A DNA stretch of 64,000 bases from Amaurobius ferox. Taxonomy: Eukaryota > Arthropoda > Arachnida > Araneae > Amaurobiidae. The notes beneath the pieces are model-generated. The model saw only the letters and a list, made by a program, of their open reading frames with translations, had not been told where the DNA came from and searched no databases. Below, in pieces: positions 1 to 13,700 of this stretch. The DNA is taken from contig OX578138.1 in NCBI GenBank assembly GCA_951213105.1, positions 64,145,040-64,209,039 on the forward strand. Direction: 5' to 3'. Within the stretch, counting starts at the first letter, position 1; each line of letters opens with the position of its first letter. The translations under genes were made by a program, and so were the position numbers.

Positions 1-408
1 TTTTCGTTTGGATAAACCAAGGAGTTAAGTTTTGTATTTCATTAATATCTCGACAACTCCTGGTCTTAGAAACTCGAAACTTGGACTAAATTTATGGGGG
101 GCTATTTCAAGGCTATCCAAAAAATTTCATTAAATTCAGTTCAGCCGTTCTCCCGTGATGATGAGACAAACAAAAGCTTCATTTTTTACTAATATCTAGA
201 GAACCACTTGTCGTAGAAACTCAAAACATGGATCAAATTTTAAGTGGGGCTATTTCCAGGCTATCCACAAAATTTCATCAAATTCGGTTCAGCCGTTTTC
301 CCATGATGATGGAACAAACAGACAGACAGACAAATAAACAGACAGACAGATAGACAGACAGACAGATAGACAGACAGACAGACAGTTTTTCAATTTTATA
401 TATATAGA
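1..408 (-). mobile_element. Helitron-like 5' end, truncated by the window edge
   Basis: Read on the minus strand, the element would start TCTATATATATAAAATTGAA directly after an A, a typical Helitron A|TC junction at 409/408. A (CTGT)n-rich run follows at about 312-394, and then two direct repeats of about 146 bp each (about 44-190 and 190-335) with the phrase CGGTTCAGCCGTT on the plus strand. The 3' end is outside the window. Confidence 0.45.
312..394. repeat. (CAGA)n microsatellite
   Basis: CAGACAGA with CAGATAGA interruptions, inside the Helitron-like end. Confidence 0.9.
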
Positions 409-1571
409 TTACATTCAACCCATATTAAATTGCATTAATACAATTCATATAAAAAATAATATTCTATCCCCACGTTTTCTCAGGATAGTATTTATTTACA
501 AAACATACTAACATAAGTTAACTCAGAACAATCAATGAAATGGTTGATAGCATGATAGTAGTTATATCTGTATCAGTTCAGATTTGCTACTTTCTGATTA
601 GCTGCTTCTTTTTTTTTTTATTGGTTTCTGCTTGGTAGGCTCTTAATTCACTGTCGTTTTATTCTTGACTATATATCCTTTACAATATACCCTATACATT
701 TTACATGTTTTTGTATCTTTTTTCACCAATTTTGAAATTGGTAGTCTAGCACTAATGAAAATAATTCCTCATACCACATGTCAGCTACAATAACATTACA
801 ACTAAATAAATGGTGATTTTGACTTAATGCTATATTTGAATTAGTGATGATCGAAACTATAACATGCAGAGTGAAATTTGAGTAGTTGCAAAACTTGCCA
901 GAGAGCAGAAGTGCTGTTTGTGCAATGAGCCAGTCTTGAACCAAATCAGTCATGAACGGTGTCACTTTAGAGTTCTATGGGAAGATTCATTTCATTCACA
1001 ATATTTTTAGGAAATTTGCGAAGCAAATTTGGTCAGGGGTTAGTCGAGAACAGGAACACAACTCAAATATTTACAAATAAAAATTTGTGAATTTTTTGGA
1101 CAACAATAACGATGCAACATAAAAACAAGTCTGACTTAACTCAAAGGCAAAATATCACAACTAAAAAAACCACAATGTTTTCATCAACAAGAGTGACATA
1201 ATTCAAAGTGCTTCTTCGTTCCAGTCACTAGAGAGTCCTTAGGGAAGCAAAACAAATTGAACATTTTTCATGCCATTCTAAAGGATATAGGCAACCTTTT
1301 TATTGAAGACAGTTTCCTTCAAAGGTCAGATAATAGGTTGTCTTAAAGATTTTTTTATTTCTTGTTTTTTGCTCATAGTGAAAAATGATTTTTTTTTTAT
1401 TTATGATGTTATTATAGTCAATGTATGATATGTTAAAAACAGATGCATGTAGCATTGAAATTTACCTGTGCATATTGATCATTATCTTTAATCAATAAAT
1501 ATCATGCATGTACATATAATTAACATTTTTATTCAAAGGAAACAGTGATAAAACAAATATAATATTCTTAC
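409..1571. other. Intron after mTOR exon R (incomplete)
   Basis: AT-rich sequence. I looked for the next mTOR exon (the AYGRDLMEAQEW segment) on the minus strand and did not find it; it must lie before the window. Nothing else recognised. Confidence 0.6.
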
Positions 1572-1754
1572 TTGAATAAAAGAAGTTTCTTTGAGAGTTT
1601 GTGGGCCCCTCTCTATTAATGCATGTAAAGGTTCTAAAGCTGCAAACATTCCTTTCACATTTCTTTCTCCAAAATAGAGTCGAGAAGCTTCTTCTAGACC
1701 TTCATGCCATAGCTCATGCCACAAGATTGCCACACGGATAAGTTCTTCACTGAC
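1572..1754 (-). CDS. mTOR: mTOR exon R: start of FRB domain
   Basis: 61 codons, equivalent to human 2012-2072. It reads [61 protein letters not shown]. The Ser of EEASRL (human S2035) and the Phe of LYFGE (human F2039), both in the rapamycin-FKBP12 contact surface, are kept, which predicts rapamycin binding. The remaining contacts, including human W2101 and F2108, lie in an exon before the window. The acceptor is TTATAG and the donor GTAAGA. Confidence 0.97.
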
Positions 1755-4700
1755 CTATAATAAATTCAATCAAACTATAATTCATCAAAATATACGATCA
1801 TAGCCCAGCTACAATAAAATCGTAAGAATAAAACTAAATGTCACTGGAGTGTTTGTTCCACGTCTGAAAAGAAGAACACAATTTTAGAAGAATTTTTAGC
1901 TATAAAGGTATAACCAACATGCATGATCAAAAAAGTGTTAATATTTTTTTATTTTACACTCTATAATTTCAAATTAACATGCTTAAGAATAATTAAAAAA
2001 TGTGTGTTTTTTTATTTTTATAGTTTTTAAGTTAGGACAATTATAATCTCAATTACATGATTTTGATTCATACAGTACTTTTGCAAAACCAATCTACTAT
2101 AAAAATCAAGAGTTATATGTACCCTTATTTCTAATACAAAAGTGAGTACATAAGTAGGGGATACTTTCTATATTACTTTGGGTAATAAAAAATATTTTTT
2201 GCCATCTAAGTAAGCCTATAAAAGTACTGAAATGCAAAGAGGTCTAAATTATCTAGAAAAATTATATATATTTTTATCGAAGAACACTTTATTGCTAATG
2301 CATTATTGTAAAGAAAATGATAATAGATGAAATGGTGGGCCCTAAAGAAATTTTGTGTTGCTGTAATGATTTTGAAAGTTTGAGATTCACTGATCTAAAT
2401 TATAGTACCTTAATTATTTATACTTTGTGGGAAATACTGTACAGAAAAATTAGCATTCAAATTAAGAAAAATTAAAATAGGATATTATCTCTCTCTCTAC
2501 ATAAAAAAAAAATAGGTGCATCCACTGACAAAATCCTTTTAAAATAGAGAGATTTTCTGTCAAGGCTAGCAATAGACCTGTGGCATCAAATAATTTGTTA
2601 TTTTGACATGTATTGCCTCCTATTTTGACTACAATTGGATAAAACTTTCTATTTCTTATTCAATTTTGAAGTGAAAAATATTTTACAGTATTTTTGTATA
2701 AATATTTTTTCTTCTTTCATTTATCTTCAAAATCTAATCTTTCATTGTTGAGAAATACTGTTGCTATTTCAGAAAAATCCCTATTTAAATGACACTATTA
2801 AAAACAAATGTATTGTTCAAAGCTACAAGTATGGAGGCAAAAGAAACTAACTCCATGCCGATAATACTGAAACTATTGTTAACACTTTCGTTATATTTGG
2901 CTATCCTGTTATGTTTGGCTATCATCGAGACTTTGTTATATTTGACTATTATTGAGACTGTTATATTTGGCAGTCATTGAGACTTTATTATGTTTGCCTA
3001 TCATTGTCGTTAGATTTTAAATGTCTTATTGATGTAAATATGTACCTGAAAGTTACATATTCACATAAGAAATGCTTTATAAGTATCCCTATATTAAAAG
3101 AAAAACCAAGTGACATGCAATTTTCACTCTTATTTGGGACATATTACACCTGTTGTGAGGATGCACACAGATTGAATAAGTGAACTGAATGGCAAGCACC
3201 AGCATTATCAATTAATTTCTGATTTTTTGGTAGGAATCACAGGAATGTACTTGTGATGGTGAGTAAGCAGCAGTGAATAGGGGGTGGATTCCTAACTGGT
3301 GTATTTTGCTCACATAGCAATGAAAAGGCTTGCAAAGTAGCCTTAGCAAACACCAGCGAATAGGGGGTGAATCCCCCTCTGACTCACAAAATGAGTTCCA
3401 GAGGTTAATGAGCATCAGTGAGCAGAGTGTGGAGCACTAGTAAAGGAAAATTAACTAGGTTCACAATTTATGACTCATATTTGCTTTACAAACAACCAGT
3501 AATATGCAGGCACATACTGAAACAGAGTGTAATTTGTGATTAGTGCCAGGATGGCATGAATGTTAACAACAGGTTGTTTTCTATTGGTTGTAATGAATTT
3601 ACTATAAAATTAACTTTGTTTAATAAATTACACTTTTTTTTAGTTTGAACTTCAAAAGTTAGGCTTCTTCATGACCTAGATTTCAATAAGATATAATTAT
3701 GTGCAAAAAATTGTCGAAATTGGTTAAAACATTTCAGATTTACACACATTCAGACATTTTACAATTTGAATCACTATTGTAGGGGCTCAGCTCCAAAAAC
3801 TGAATTCTTAAGAGGATATATGCATTGAGCATAAAAATCTTAATTTACATTATCAAAATTGAGCCTTGTTAAAAAGCATAAGTCTTAAATTACATATTCA
3901 AAATTGAGTCTTTGAAAATCCCTTCAGCTAAAAATTGAAGTGATTTTCAAAGTCTATTTAAACATGCATAAAGGGTTAAAATGACATGAAAAAAAATCCA
4001 GACATATTTGAGAAACACTGTCATATACAGATAGAGACAGACAGGATGTCAAAATTAAAAAATCAAAATATTTAAATAAACTTACATTTAAATCAATAAT
4101 AATAAAAGATGATGTCTGTTTTTCTGTCTGTAACAAAAAATCAAAGTGTTGTACAGCTATGAAATTTGGTACAAAGGTACTTCAGGACCCAGGAAAATTT
4201 TCAGCAAAATGTTTCAAAATTCGAATATGATTTTGATAGTTGAAATTTGGTCCTATCTCATCCTAATAGAGCTACTTTTGACTGGTACTGCCATCAATTG
4301 CACGTTGTTAAAACTAAAAGTTAAAACTAACATCTAGCTAATTTAGCTTTAATTGAATCCATTACAATATTTTCCCTACACATTATACCATGTATGTAGA
4401 GAAAGTAAAACTTACAATTTTTAATAACTTTTATTATAATTAATCAATATTTATAAAATTTTGTACTGTAAATTGTATGGGTAGAAATAGCTGACAGACT
4501 GATTATTAATATATGCCTAATGAAGTAACATCGAAACATTATCAAACTTTTAGAAGAAAAATTTAATCAGCCCCCAATGTCTCAAATCTCTGGCTATGAC
4601 CCTACATTGTGCACATTATTGATAAGGAAAAAAATTAAATGCGACAGTTTCAGCACATTCGGATATAGTCAGCAAACCTGCATCGCTAGTGGCATCATCT

Positions 4701-7700
4701 ACAGTGTTATTTAAAGATGAAAACATAGTTGTTTTGTTTCCAAAAGTCTCCATGCTTTGGAGTTATTTTAATAAAAGTTTTGCATTTTAAATCCAGAGCA
4801 ATGTTGGGTATTTGTGGCTAGTAAATTTATAAAATTAAAAAAATATTAATTGCATGGTAAATGCATTTGGGTAAAATCAAAATTATAACTATTTACATAC
4901 AGAGATGAATCTCATTAATGCTCAGTTTACTAGAATTTTACAATTTTTTTTGCAATTGTGTTTTATAATTTCACTTATTTTTGTGCATATTTAAATATTG
5001 CACTAATAATATAAATAAGGAAGAAAATAATACACAGCTCAAAGCCAGAAATGATCATACTGCTCCAGGAATTTCATGCATGATATTTTTAACAGGAACA
5101 GTGTAAACATATATAGACTCATTTTCAAGATGCATTTCAAATAGAATATTAATTTATGTCATATGTGACAACATCAGCTTGTCATTTTATAATACAACTG
5201 CCCTTGAAAGGACTATTTTAACAAAGATTACTAGCCCTTGGAATAAACTTTATGACTCTTTCATCATAGAGACATTCTACCAGACCATCAAACCAAATTT
5301 CATCCCACAGGATTGCCACACGGATAAGTTCTCCACTGACCTGCAAAAAATTCAATCAAAATATGCTGATTTAGTTGAGACCACCTCAAATATCATATTT
5401 ATGTCGCGCCCTAGTGGGTCACGTGAACATAAAAGATACTTTTTTAAAAATATAGCATAAGTTTCAATCATCATACTTATGTCGCACCCTACATGAACAA
5501 AAAAGATACTTTTTAAAAAATAGCATAAAGTTTTAAAAATAGCATCACGCTAATGTTGCACCCTAGTGGGTCCTGTGAACATGAAATAAATACTTAACAC
5601 TTGACAAAATATACTGAGCATTAGCAAAAAAAGAGCAATCTACACATAAATAAAAATATTTGTACTAAAACCACACATGAAAGTTCCATTCTTTGCAAAG
5701 TCATAATTTCACTGCACTGCTGGAAATAACATTGAAAAAGTTACTGTTCCTTTAATCCAAGATATAGTACATAGTCTGCTGCCAACTAATACTTTTATAG
5801 CATAAAAGCACAGAGTGAACGTCTAACTTTAATTCCGTAGTTCCCACATCACAACATGTATTCAAATTATCTTTGGCACAAGTAATCTTTTATAATATAA
5901 AAAATTCTGCATGAAAGATCAACAACTCATCATCTACATAACAGCTTTAAATGCTTTTTCAATATGCTGACTGCCAGGACCAAGAAACAATGAGGATGAA
6001 TCATTGGCAATTGCTCTCTTTTATGGTACCTCACCAGAACTGGCAAATGACCACATTGAAGGTTGTTTCAAACTTGTGAAAAACAAAAGTAGTGATCCAG
6101 GGACATCACACTAATATTCTGCTTAGGATCAATGCAATAGCCATTATACATATACATATTCTGCTTAAGATGTTAATAATTTTATAGTATAGTGAAATTC
6201 TGATTTTATGTGACACCACTTAAATTTTTTCCCATTTGTACCTCATTTTAAGTCCTGATAATACTATATACCAATGTCTTTTATTCCATGCAATGTTTTT
6301 GTAATGGTAAGATTTTCTGCATCATATGTATTAAATGTCTCATGCCAAATCCTATTTTTCTGTATTTTGTGTATATTTCTAGCTTTCAAACTATGCAAAG
6401 TCTGTTTAAAGCAGTCCTTTACTCTTCTCCCACATTCTTCAAAACTGGATTTTTTGGAAAATTGGGAGAGAGAAAAATCACTTAACAAACGGGTGTCAGC
6501 AGTGGCGCACCCACGGGGAGGGGGGGGGGCCGAGGGGGCCCTGGCCCCCCCCTTGGGCTGACAAAGCAAAACGCGAAGAGCGCTGTCAGCACAAGGGAGA
6601 ACTAGGTCTGCCTTCGAGAAAGTATAAAAAAAAAACATTTACAACCATTATTGTAATAAATAATTTTAATCATTGTGAAGAAAACAATTCCAGCATATCC
6701 CAACACTTACACTGAATGTAATTATACATATAAAGCTCTTTATCGTACTGTACAAATTATAAATTAATTCGCACTAAAGGCGCCAATTCTGGAAACCCGT
6801 TCTTCTTAAGACGTTTCTACCTGTGATTGAATTTAACTAATGGACTCGTCCAAAATCACGTGACCCAAATGCCTTCTCGCTGGAGTCGTACTAAACCAGT
6901 GCTGTGTAGAGTGACGTCACAGGCGCCTCCGTGGCCCTATATAAAGAGTGAACGGCGGGGAAGCGGCTGTTCGCTCGAAAACTCGAGGATTTCGTTTACC
7001 CAGTGAGAAAATTGTGGAAGTGAATAAATAGATCGTGCCAACGCTTCGCGAATTAAGTGTTGCTGTGAGTTGAAATAAAGTGCGACGTTACGACACAAGG
7101 TGATAACAGTGAATTGGTAGTTTCGGAACGAGGGCCTGCGTGGTGAATAGCTGAATTTAATAATGGTCCTGAACTTTCAACTGATCTTACAGTGAAATGC
7201 ATCTTTAACGATCAGTGTGTGTGTTTATGTGCGTATTTCGGCTATATAGCAAATTTTGTTCTTGAATAACTGAGGAGCAAGGTAAAAAAAAAAGACAATG
7301 AGTGAAAAACGAAAAGGGCTAGGCCAACAGACACTGGGAAATTATTTAAAAAAAAAAAAGTAAGATTGAAAATAGTGACGTTCCCAACGACGTTTCCCTG
7401 AGCTCTTGTTACATTGATGAGGCTGCAGTCGAAGCAAGCAACAGCCGTGACCCCGGGCTGTCTTCAAACTCTTGTGAGGAGGTAAAGGTAAGACAAAACA
7501 CAATACCAAACACAGTTGAAATAGAAATTCTGGCTGCAGATATTTCTAATTATGTCAAGAAATCTAACCTCACAGATGAAGATAGGATAACAGCGCTAAA
7601 AAATCTTTGGGAACCATATGCAAATTACAGTTTTCCTGCTACTGTCACTAGTGCTGTATCAAGTCAAGGAAAACCTCACCACACTCAGAAGTTCTGCTCA

Positions 7701-10700
7701 TCTTGGCTGAGTAAGCATAACTGGCTAGCTTACTCAAAGGCAGAGGACAGTGCCTATTGCAAATTTTGTGTTCTCTTTGCACCCCATGAAGTCGGTTTAA
7801 GATCCACACAAGCTACAGGTCAACTTGTTTCAAAAGGATTTAATAATTGGAAGAAGGCCTTGGAGAAGTTCAGTCAACATGAAAATTTTTTCTATCATAA
7901 GGATTCAGTTCTCAAAGCCGATGAGTTCTTAAGGGTCACGGAAGGAAAAACGGTTCCTGTGGATCAAGTAATGGACAGAGGAAAGCAAAAACAAGTTTTG
8001 CAGAATAGGGCTATTCTTAAACCTATTATCAAAACAGTGATTTTTTGTGGAAGGCAAGGGCTGGCCATGAGAGGGCATAGAGACTGTGGGGATTTGGACG
8101 TATTGTCAGAACCATGCCAAGGCGAAGGAAATTTTAGAGCCCTTTTGCGACTCCGAGTTGATGCAGGAGAAGAAATACTGAAAACTCATCTACAAGGTTG
8201 TGCAAAAAATGCAACTTACATAAGTTGGAATATACAAAATGAGATTATTTCAGCATGCAATGATTCCATTGTGAAGCACATAGCAACTGAGGTGAATGAG
8301 GCCAAATGTTTTGCGGTTTTATGTGACGAAACCACAGATATTGCAACGGTAGAGCAAATGACACTTTGCGTTCGTTACTTGAAACGGTTTGAAACAAATG
8401 ATAAGTATAAAATTGAATTTAAGATAGTGGAGAACTTCCTTAAGTTTGTGCCCCTGACTGAAACTACAGGTCGAGCAATTGCAGATGCTATTCTTAAAGG
8501 CCTTGCAGACTGCAACATTGATACGTCTTTCCTCCGTGGACAAGGGTTCGATGGAGCTTCTGCAATGAGTGGAGAGTACAATGGCGCCCAAGCAATTATA
8601 TATGAGCAACACCCCAAAGCCCCCTACGTTCATTGTGCATCACACTGTTTGAACTTAGCCATAACTTATTCATCCAGAGTTCCGGATATCCGAAACAGCT
8701 TTGGAATAATAGGGAAAATCTCTAGTTTTTTCAACACACCAAAACGAAACCTTGTTCTCACCAGCAAAATTAATGCAGCTAATCAGGGAGAGACAGAAAT
8801 CAGTGCCAAAAAACTGAAGAAATTATGCCCTACTCGTTGGGTGGAGAGACATGATGCCGTCACAGTTATGGTTTCATTGTTTGATCAAGTAATCGAGGCT
8901 CTGGAGGAGATTACTACCTGGAATGACAAGGAGACATCAACAGAGGCTCATACCTTGTTATGTTCAATGTTAACATCACAGTTTGTCATAGCACTTGTTT
9001 CAGCTGACAGATTACTCAGCTACAGTGTTCGTCTGAGTGAAAAGCTGCAGGAAGTTAACCTTGATCTGGCAACTGCTGTGAGTGACGTAGAAGACGTTTT
9101 GAAAGCTATATCTATAATTCGAGAGAACGCAGAGAACGAGTTTCACCATCTGTTTGAATAAGCTGTTAAGAAGCTGGAACAGCATGGAGAAAACATTACT
9201 CTACCACGCCGTGCCACCAGACAAATTTATAGATCAAATTTCAACGTACAGACTCCTGAAGAATACTACAGACTTTCTATTTTCATTCCATGGATTGATA
9301 ATTTCATCACTCACCTCCATGAAAAATTTCTCAAACATAAGGAATTTCTACAAAGTTTTGCATCTGTCATTCCGAATGGAAGGCAGCCGACACTGGAAGA
9401 AAACGAGAGATTTGTTGCCTTATCAAGGAAATTTGCAGATGATTTAGGACCCAGATCAGATAATACTCTAAAAGCTGAACTACATCTGTGGTACATGAAG
9501 GTCTTTGCATTGAACAAGAAAACTAAAAGCCCAATCGAACTGCTTAACTTTTGTGACCAAAGGACTTTTCCAACTGTGTTTGAACTTTTAAAAGTGTATG
9601 CCTGCCACCCTCCCAGTATCAACAAGCAGTGCTGAGAGGTCATTCTCCACAATGAAGAGGTTGAAAACTTACTTGAGAAACAGTATGAGTGAAACCAGAC
9701 TGAATGGACTGGCGTCAATGAACATTCACCGTGAAGTGGAAATTGATCCAGACCAGATAATTAATGCTCTGGCTACAAAGAAAAACAGGAGGCTGGACTT
9801 CGTTTTATGAATATGTATAGATCATAATTGAATAATATAACAATATGTAATCATGAGAGAGTGGTTGAAAACAAGTATACAGTATAAGCAGACCAGAACA
9901 AATAATTTTATCTTCATCTATTTCTTAATTTGTGTTGTTTTGTATAAATATCTACCACTACTTCTTCTAATCATTCAATTCCCTTGCACTGCACTAAAGA
10001 ATTGTTAGTAATTTGATAAAAATAAATGTACAAAAAAAGACAACCGCCTTGTTAATTGATATGGCCTCTGATCATTTTTTCTCGGAAAATTTATCGAGGA
10101 GTCATCCTCCTTCATAAAAATTTTGTGCACCAATGGCCCCCCCCCTTAGGAATATTCTGGGTGCGCCACTGGGTGTCAGCAATTTTCAGTGTTGTAAATA
10201 GTGAGAGACAAATATCTCCCTTGAAATTTTTTTGTCTAAGTATCAATAATGTAGGTGTGAAGTGAGCTTAATTACACAAGCAGTCAAAGTGATTAATAGA
10301 CATATTTAGACATTTATTATTCCAAGATACTACTCCTTTGAAAATTGATCCCAACATGAATGGATCTATTCAAATCTCTTTACTAAACAATTTGACCACT
10401 GGTGTGCAAACAATAAAATAAAATAAAATACTGGTACTCACAACCTTTAGGCATGTCAGGGAGGTAAGTATTGAGTACAAAACCATCAACTTAATTATCA
10501 TTACTTTCGATGACACCCTCCTCACACAGCACAATACACAGAAGGTCCTTGGCAATATTACAGTCTCTAAGTCCGTTGGTCTTTCATTACTTTCTTGAAC
10601 ACCGGATTCTCTGAGGTTTAACACAATTTCGTCGGGCCCTGGATGGCTAAGGAAAACTGGCATAACAGGCATTTTTGCTGGGAAAAACATAAGGAAACGC

Positions 10701-13700
10701 TGCGCACACATTCATTCAGAAAGACAGCATCATCTACATCCCGACATTCACCAAGATCTATTCAGAACAGTGCACTAATACGTAGAAACGAAACTCAATT
10801 CCAACCAGACTCCACAGTTGGATATCAGAATTGCCACTTTTGGAACATGACCAGATCCACCACCATTAATCTTCAAGCGACGAATTCATTTTCGTAGCAT
10901 GTTGTTGTTGTTGAGACCCAGAACGTCCAATCTACAAGAAAGGTATAAGGTATCCGTTTGAACGGCCGGGAAGTGCCACCCAATTTAGACCAGAACCCAG
11001 TGGGGGAGGCATTCACAGGGACCGTACCCTCCTTCCCCTACCACCAACCTCTCGGAAGGACTTACGAACCCACATGTTTAATGTGATCATACTCTGCATG
11101 AACACGGCGGCAGTTGTGGCAGCGGGCAAATCCAGCACGCAAACCACCGGGCTACCACGTCCGAAATGTGCCAACACCACGCGGTGTTCCCAGGTGGTCA
11201 CCCACCCAAGTACTAACTGCGCCCGATGCTGCTTGACTTCGGTGATCTAACGAGAACCAGTGGTTTCAGCTTGGTAGGGCCGTTGGCTCATTCTCGTAGC
11301 ATGTGGTATTTCAGAACCTAAACTGCAGCTCGCAGATTACTTTCAATAATAAGTGCTTTTTGGCAGAAAGCTACTGGAGATAATTATTGCTGGATAAGTA
11401 TATTATGCCAAGAATACCTTTTCTTAATTTTAAAAATAAAATCCAAGCAAACTCTGCCGCATCGCCATCATCGTTATTCGAATTCCAAAATTCTCATTTA
11501 GAATTTCTTTTGCTACCCCGAGCCTCCTTGCTTGTCTCCAACCCCAGGTCATCTGCCACAAGCATCATCTGAATAATCCATATGTCACCCATCAATCAAG
11601 CCCTCATTGGCTAAATGACACCTGCATCAGTGACATATCATAATTAAAACTGCAAAATACGTCATTTTCTAGACAGAATTGGTGCCACAATAATAGCAGG
11701 CACAACGAAGCTACGGACAAACTGTGTTTCCCCATGTTAACCTATGTCTTTCAATAAAATGACTCTGAAATACAAGAAATTGAGATGGCATTCCAAAAGT
11801 TGATACGACATTGGTATTGTGATTTTGAATTTTGTTTTACTATTAAATATGCTTATAACTCTAGTAGTATGCTTGCATACATTCAGTGTGCATTTCAGTG
11901 TACATTCCTGTAATGTTTTCCTCTGATGTCCGTTTTATGTTTTCTCATGCTATATGATTTTTTTTTATGCTGGTTTGATGAAAGATGTAAATTGGGTGCT
12001 TACCGTATAAATGTTTGCAAGGAATATTTTAATAAAGATATTTTTCTTTTATTTCACAATAATTTTTAAATATCGCTTGTGAAATATTAAAAAAAAATAT
12101 TTTGAATAATGGGGCACGAAAAATTTAAGATTTAAAGAAAAACTTCTAACTGATATTCTATTAAAGTTTTGAATCTCAGACAAATTAAGGACAAAAACAA
12201 ATAAATATTGATATACATTAAAAAATCAAATTATTTAAGGATTATTTAAGGAGAAGATATTGGGTAAAGGGTCGAGACAACTATGCTCCAAGATTACTTA
12301 TTTGACTTCATTTGAATTTACTTATTTGAAGCTAACTGGGTCATATTACATGTCAGGAAGAGAATGAAAATTCATAATATCAAATCTAGTCATAGATGGC
12401 TATACTTCGAGAATTAAAAAAATTATCTTAAAACAAGTGGCAAATTAATTGAATTAGCCTGTATTACTTTTTTAACAGTTTGGATTGTTCGCTCTTATTA
12501 GAGAGTTCACTGCTTTTAATGTTTTGATCCAACTTTTAAACTGTTACCATGCATGTAACAGTTGATTGTGAGAATACAAATTTTTTGTACTACCTTGATA
12601 ACAACAGACATGAGAATTAAGTTACTACAATTGCTTCAAGGGCATTATGAGCCTCTTCCTCAGGTCATAAAAGCAGTGTGTACTAATTGAAAGATGAAAT
12701 ACAACTGCCAAATATAATAAATAAAACTGCAAAAATTAAATACATATTGTCAGTTGCATTTAAATTTTTAGATTAGTACTTGCTATGTGTACTAATCAAA
12801 AATTAAATAAATAACCTGATGAAGGGGCTCACAATGGTCCTGAAACAATTGTAGTTACCTTATCTTATGTCTATTAAGAAGTACAATAAATTTATATTCT
12901 TAAACTGTTGATATGCAAAACCTATTTTTAGAACAATTATTAACTTATACTACCAAATATCAGATTTATCAATAAGCATCTGAAACACATGCTCCCTGAT
13001 AATCAAAACACAATAATAAGGCAAAATTTATTGACTTTTAGCTAGAATAAGTATCAAATGATACAGTAGTACAGAGTATCAGTTGTGAAGAAGTAGATCC
13101 AGAATTCGAATCCCTGAAGTGTCTAAGAGTGCAAAATTAATAAAAAAATAAATAAATAAATAATAATAAAAATTATAAAATGGAAAAAAAAAAAATTCAA
13201 CCATATAAAATTTTGTAAACAATTTTTAAACCCATTTTTACGATTTTTTCTACACTCCAATTTCTATAACTTTTAGTTTTAAATAAAAGCGATTTCAAAA
13301 TTTCATCCTTTGCACTGTTTACTTTTAACAGTAACTGAATGCTATATTTCTAAAAAAGTAAATATTTCTGCTCAAAAAAAGAAGTAAATTTTACTCAAAA
13401 GGATAGGTTGAGATTCTGAAAAGCAAAAGAGTAAATATTTAAGAAATTTGCTCATTTGAGAATGTGAATATTGCTTGACCAAAAATAAGTATGTTCAAAA
13501 ACCCCTCTACTAATGGCACAGCTATAAGTCAAATTGTACTATGAATATCAAATAAACCAGAATTGGAGCAAGAAATAGACAACTTTATAAAAAGGAAGTA
13601 AAAATTTACCATTTTTGCCTGTTCAACAAGTAGACCACTGTGCTTTGTCATGCTGAGAAGAATTTTATTTGCAGCGATGTTCCTGGAAACCACAGTTGAT

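Larger units (their letters stand above)
6500..10171 (+). mobile_element. hAT DNA transposon, 3672 bp, complete ends, broken transposase
   Basis: Perfect 14-bp terminal inverted repeats CAGTGGCGCACCCA (6500-6513 and, reversed, 10158-10171) are flanked by a perfect 8-bp target duplication GGTGTCAG (6492-6499, 10172-10179), the hAT signature. Poly-G/C tracts lie just inside both ends. Inside is one transposase gene of the TTF-zinc-finger/DUF4371/hAT dimerisation type, often annotated as ZMYM1-like. It lies in the Q-R intron, antisense to mTOR. Perfect ends and duplication suggest fairly recent insertion, but the coding region carries three lesions, so it is not autonomous. Confidence 0.95.

Noticed and set aside
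11170..11287. A functional host 5S rRNA gene
   Set aside because: It is fused to SINE body and tail and enclosed by target duplications, without a T-run terminator after the 5S part.
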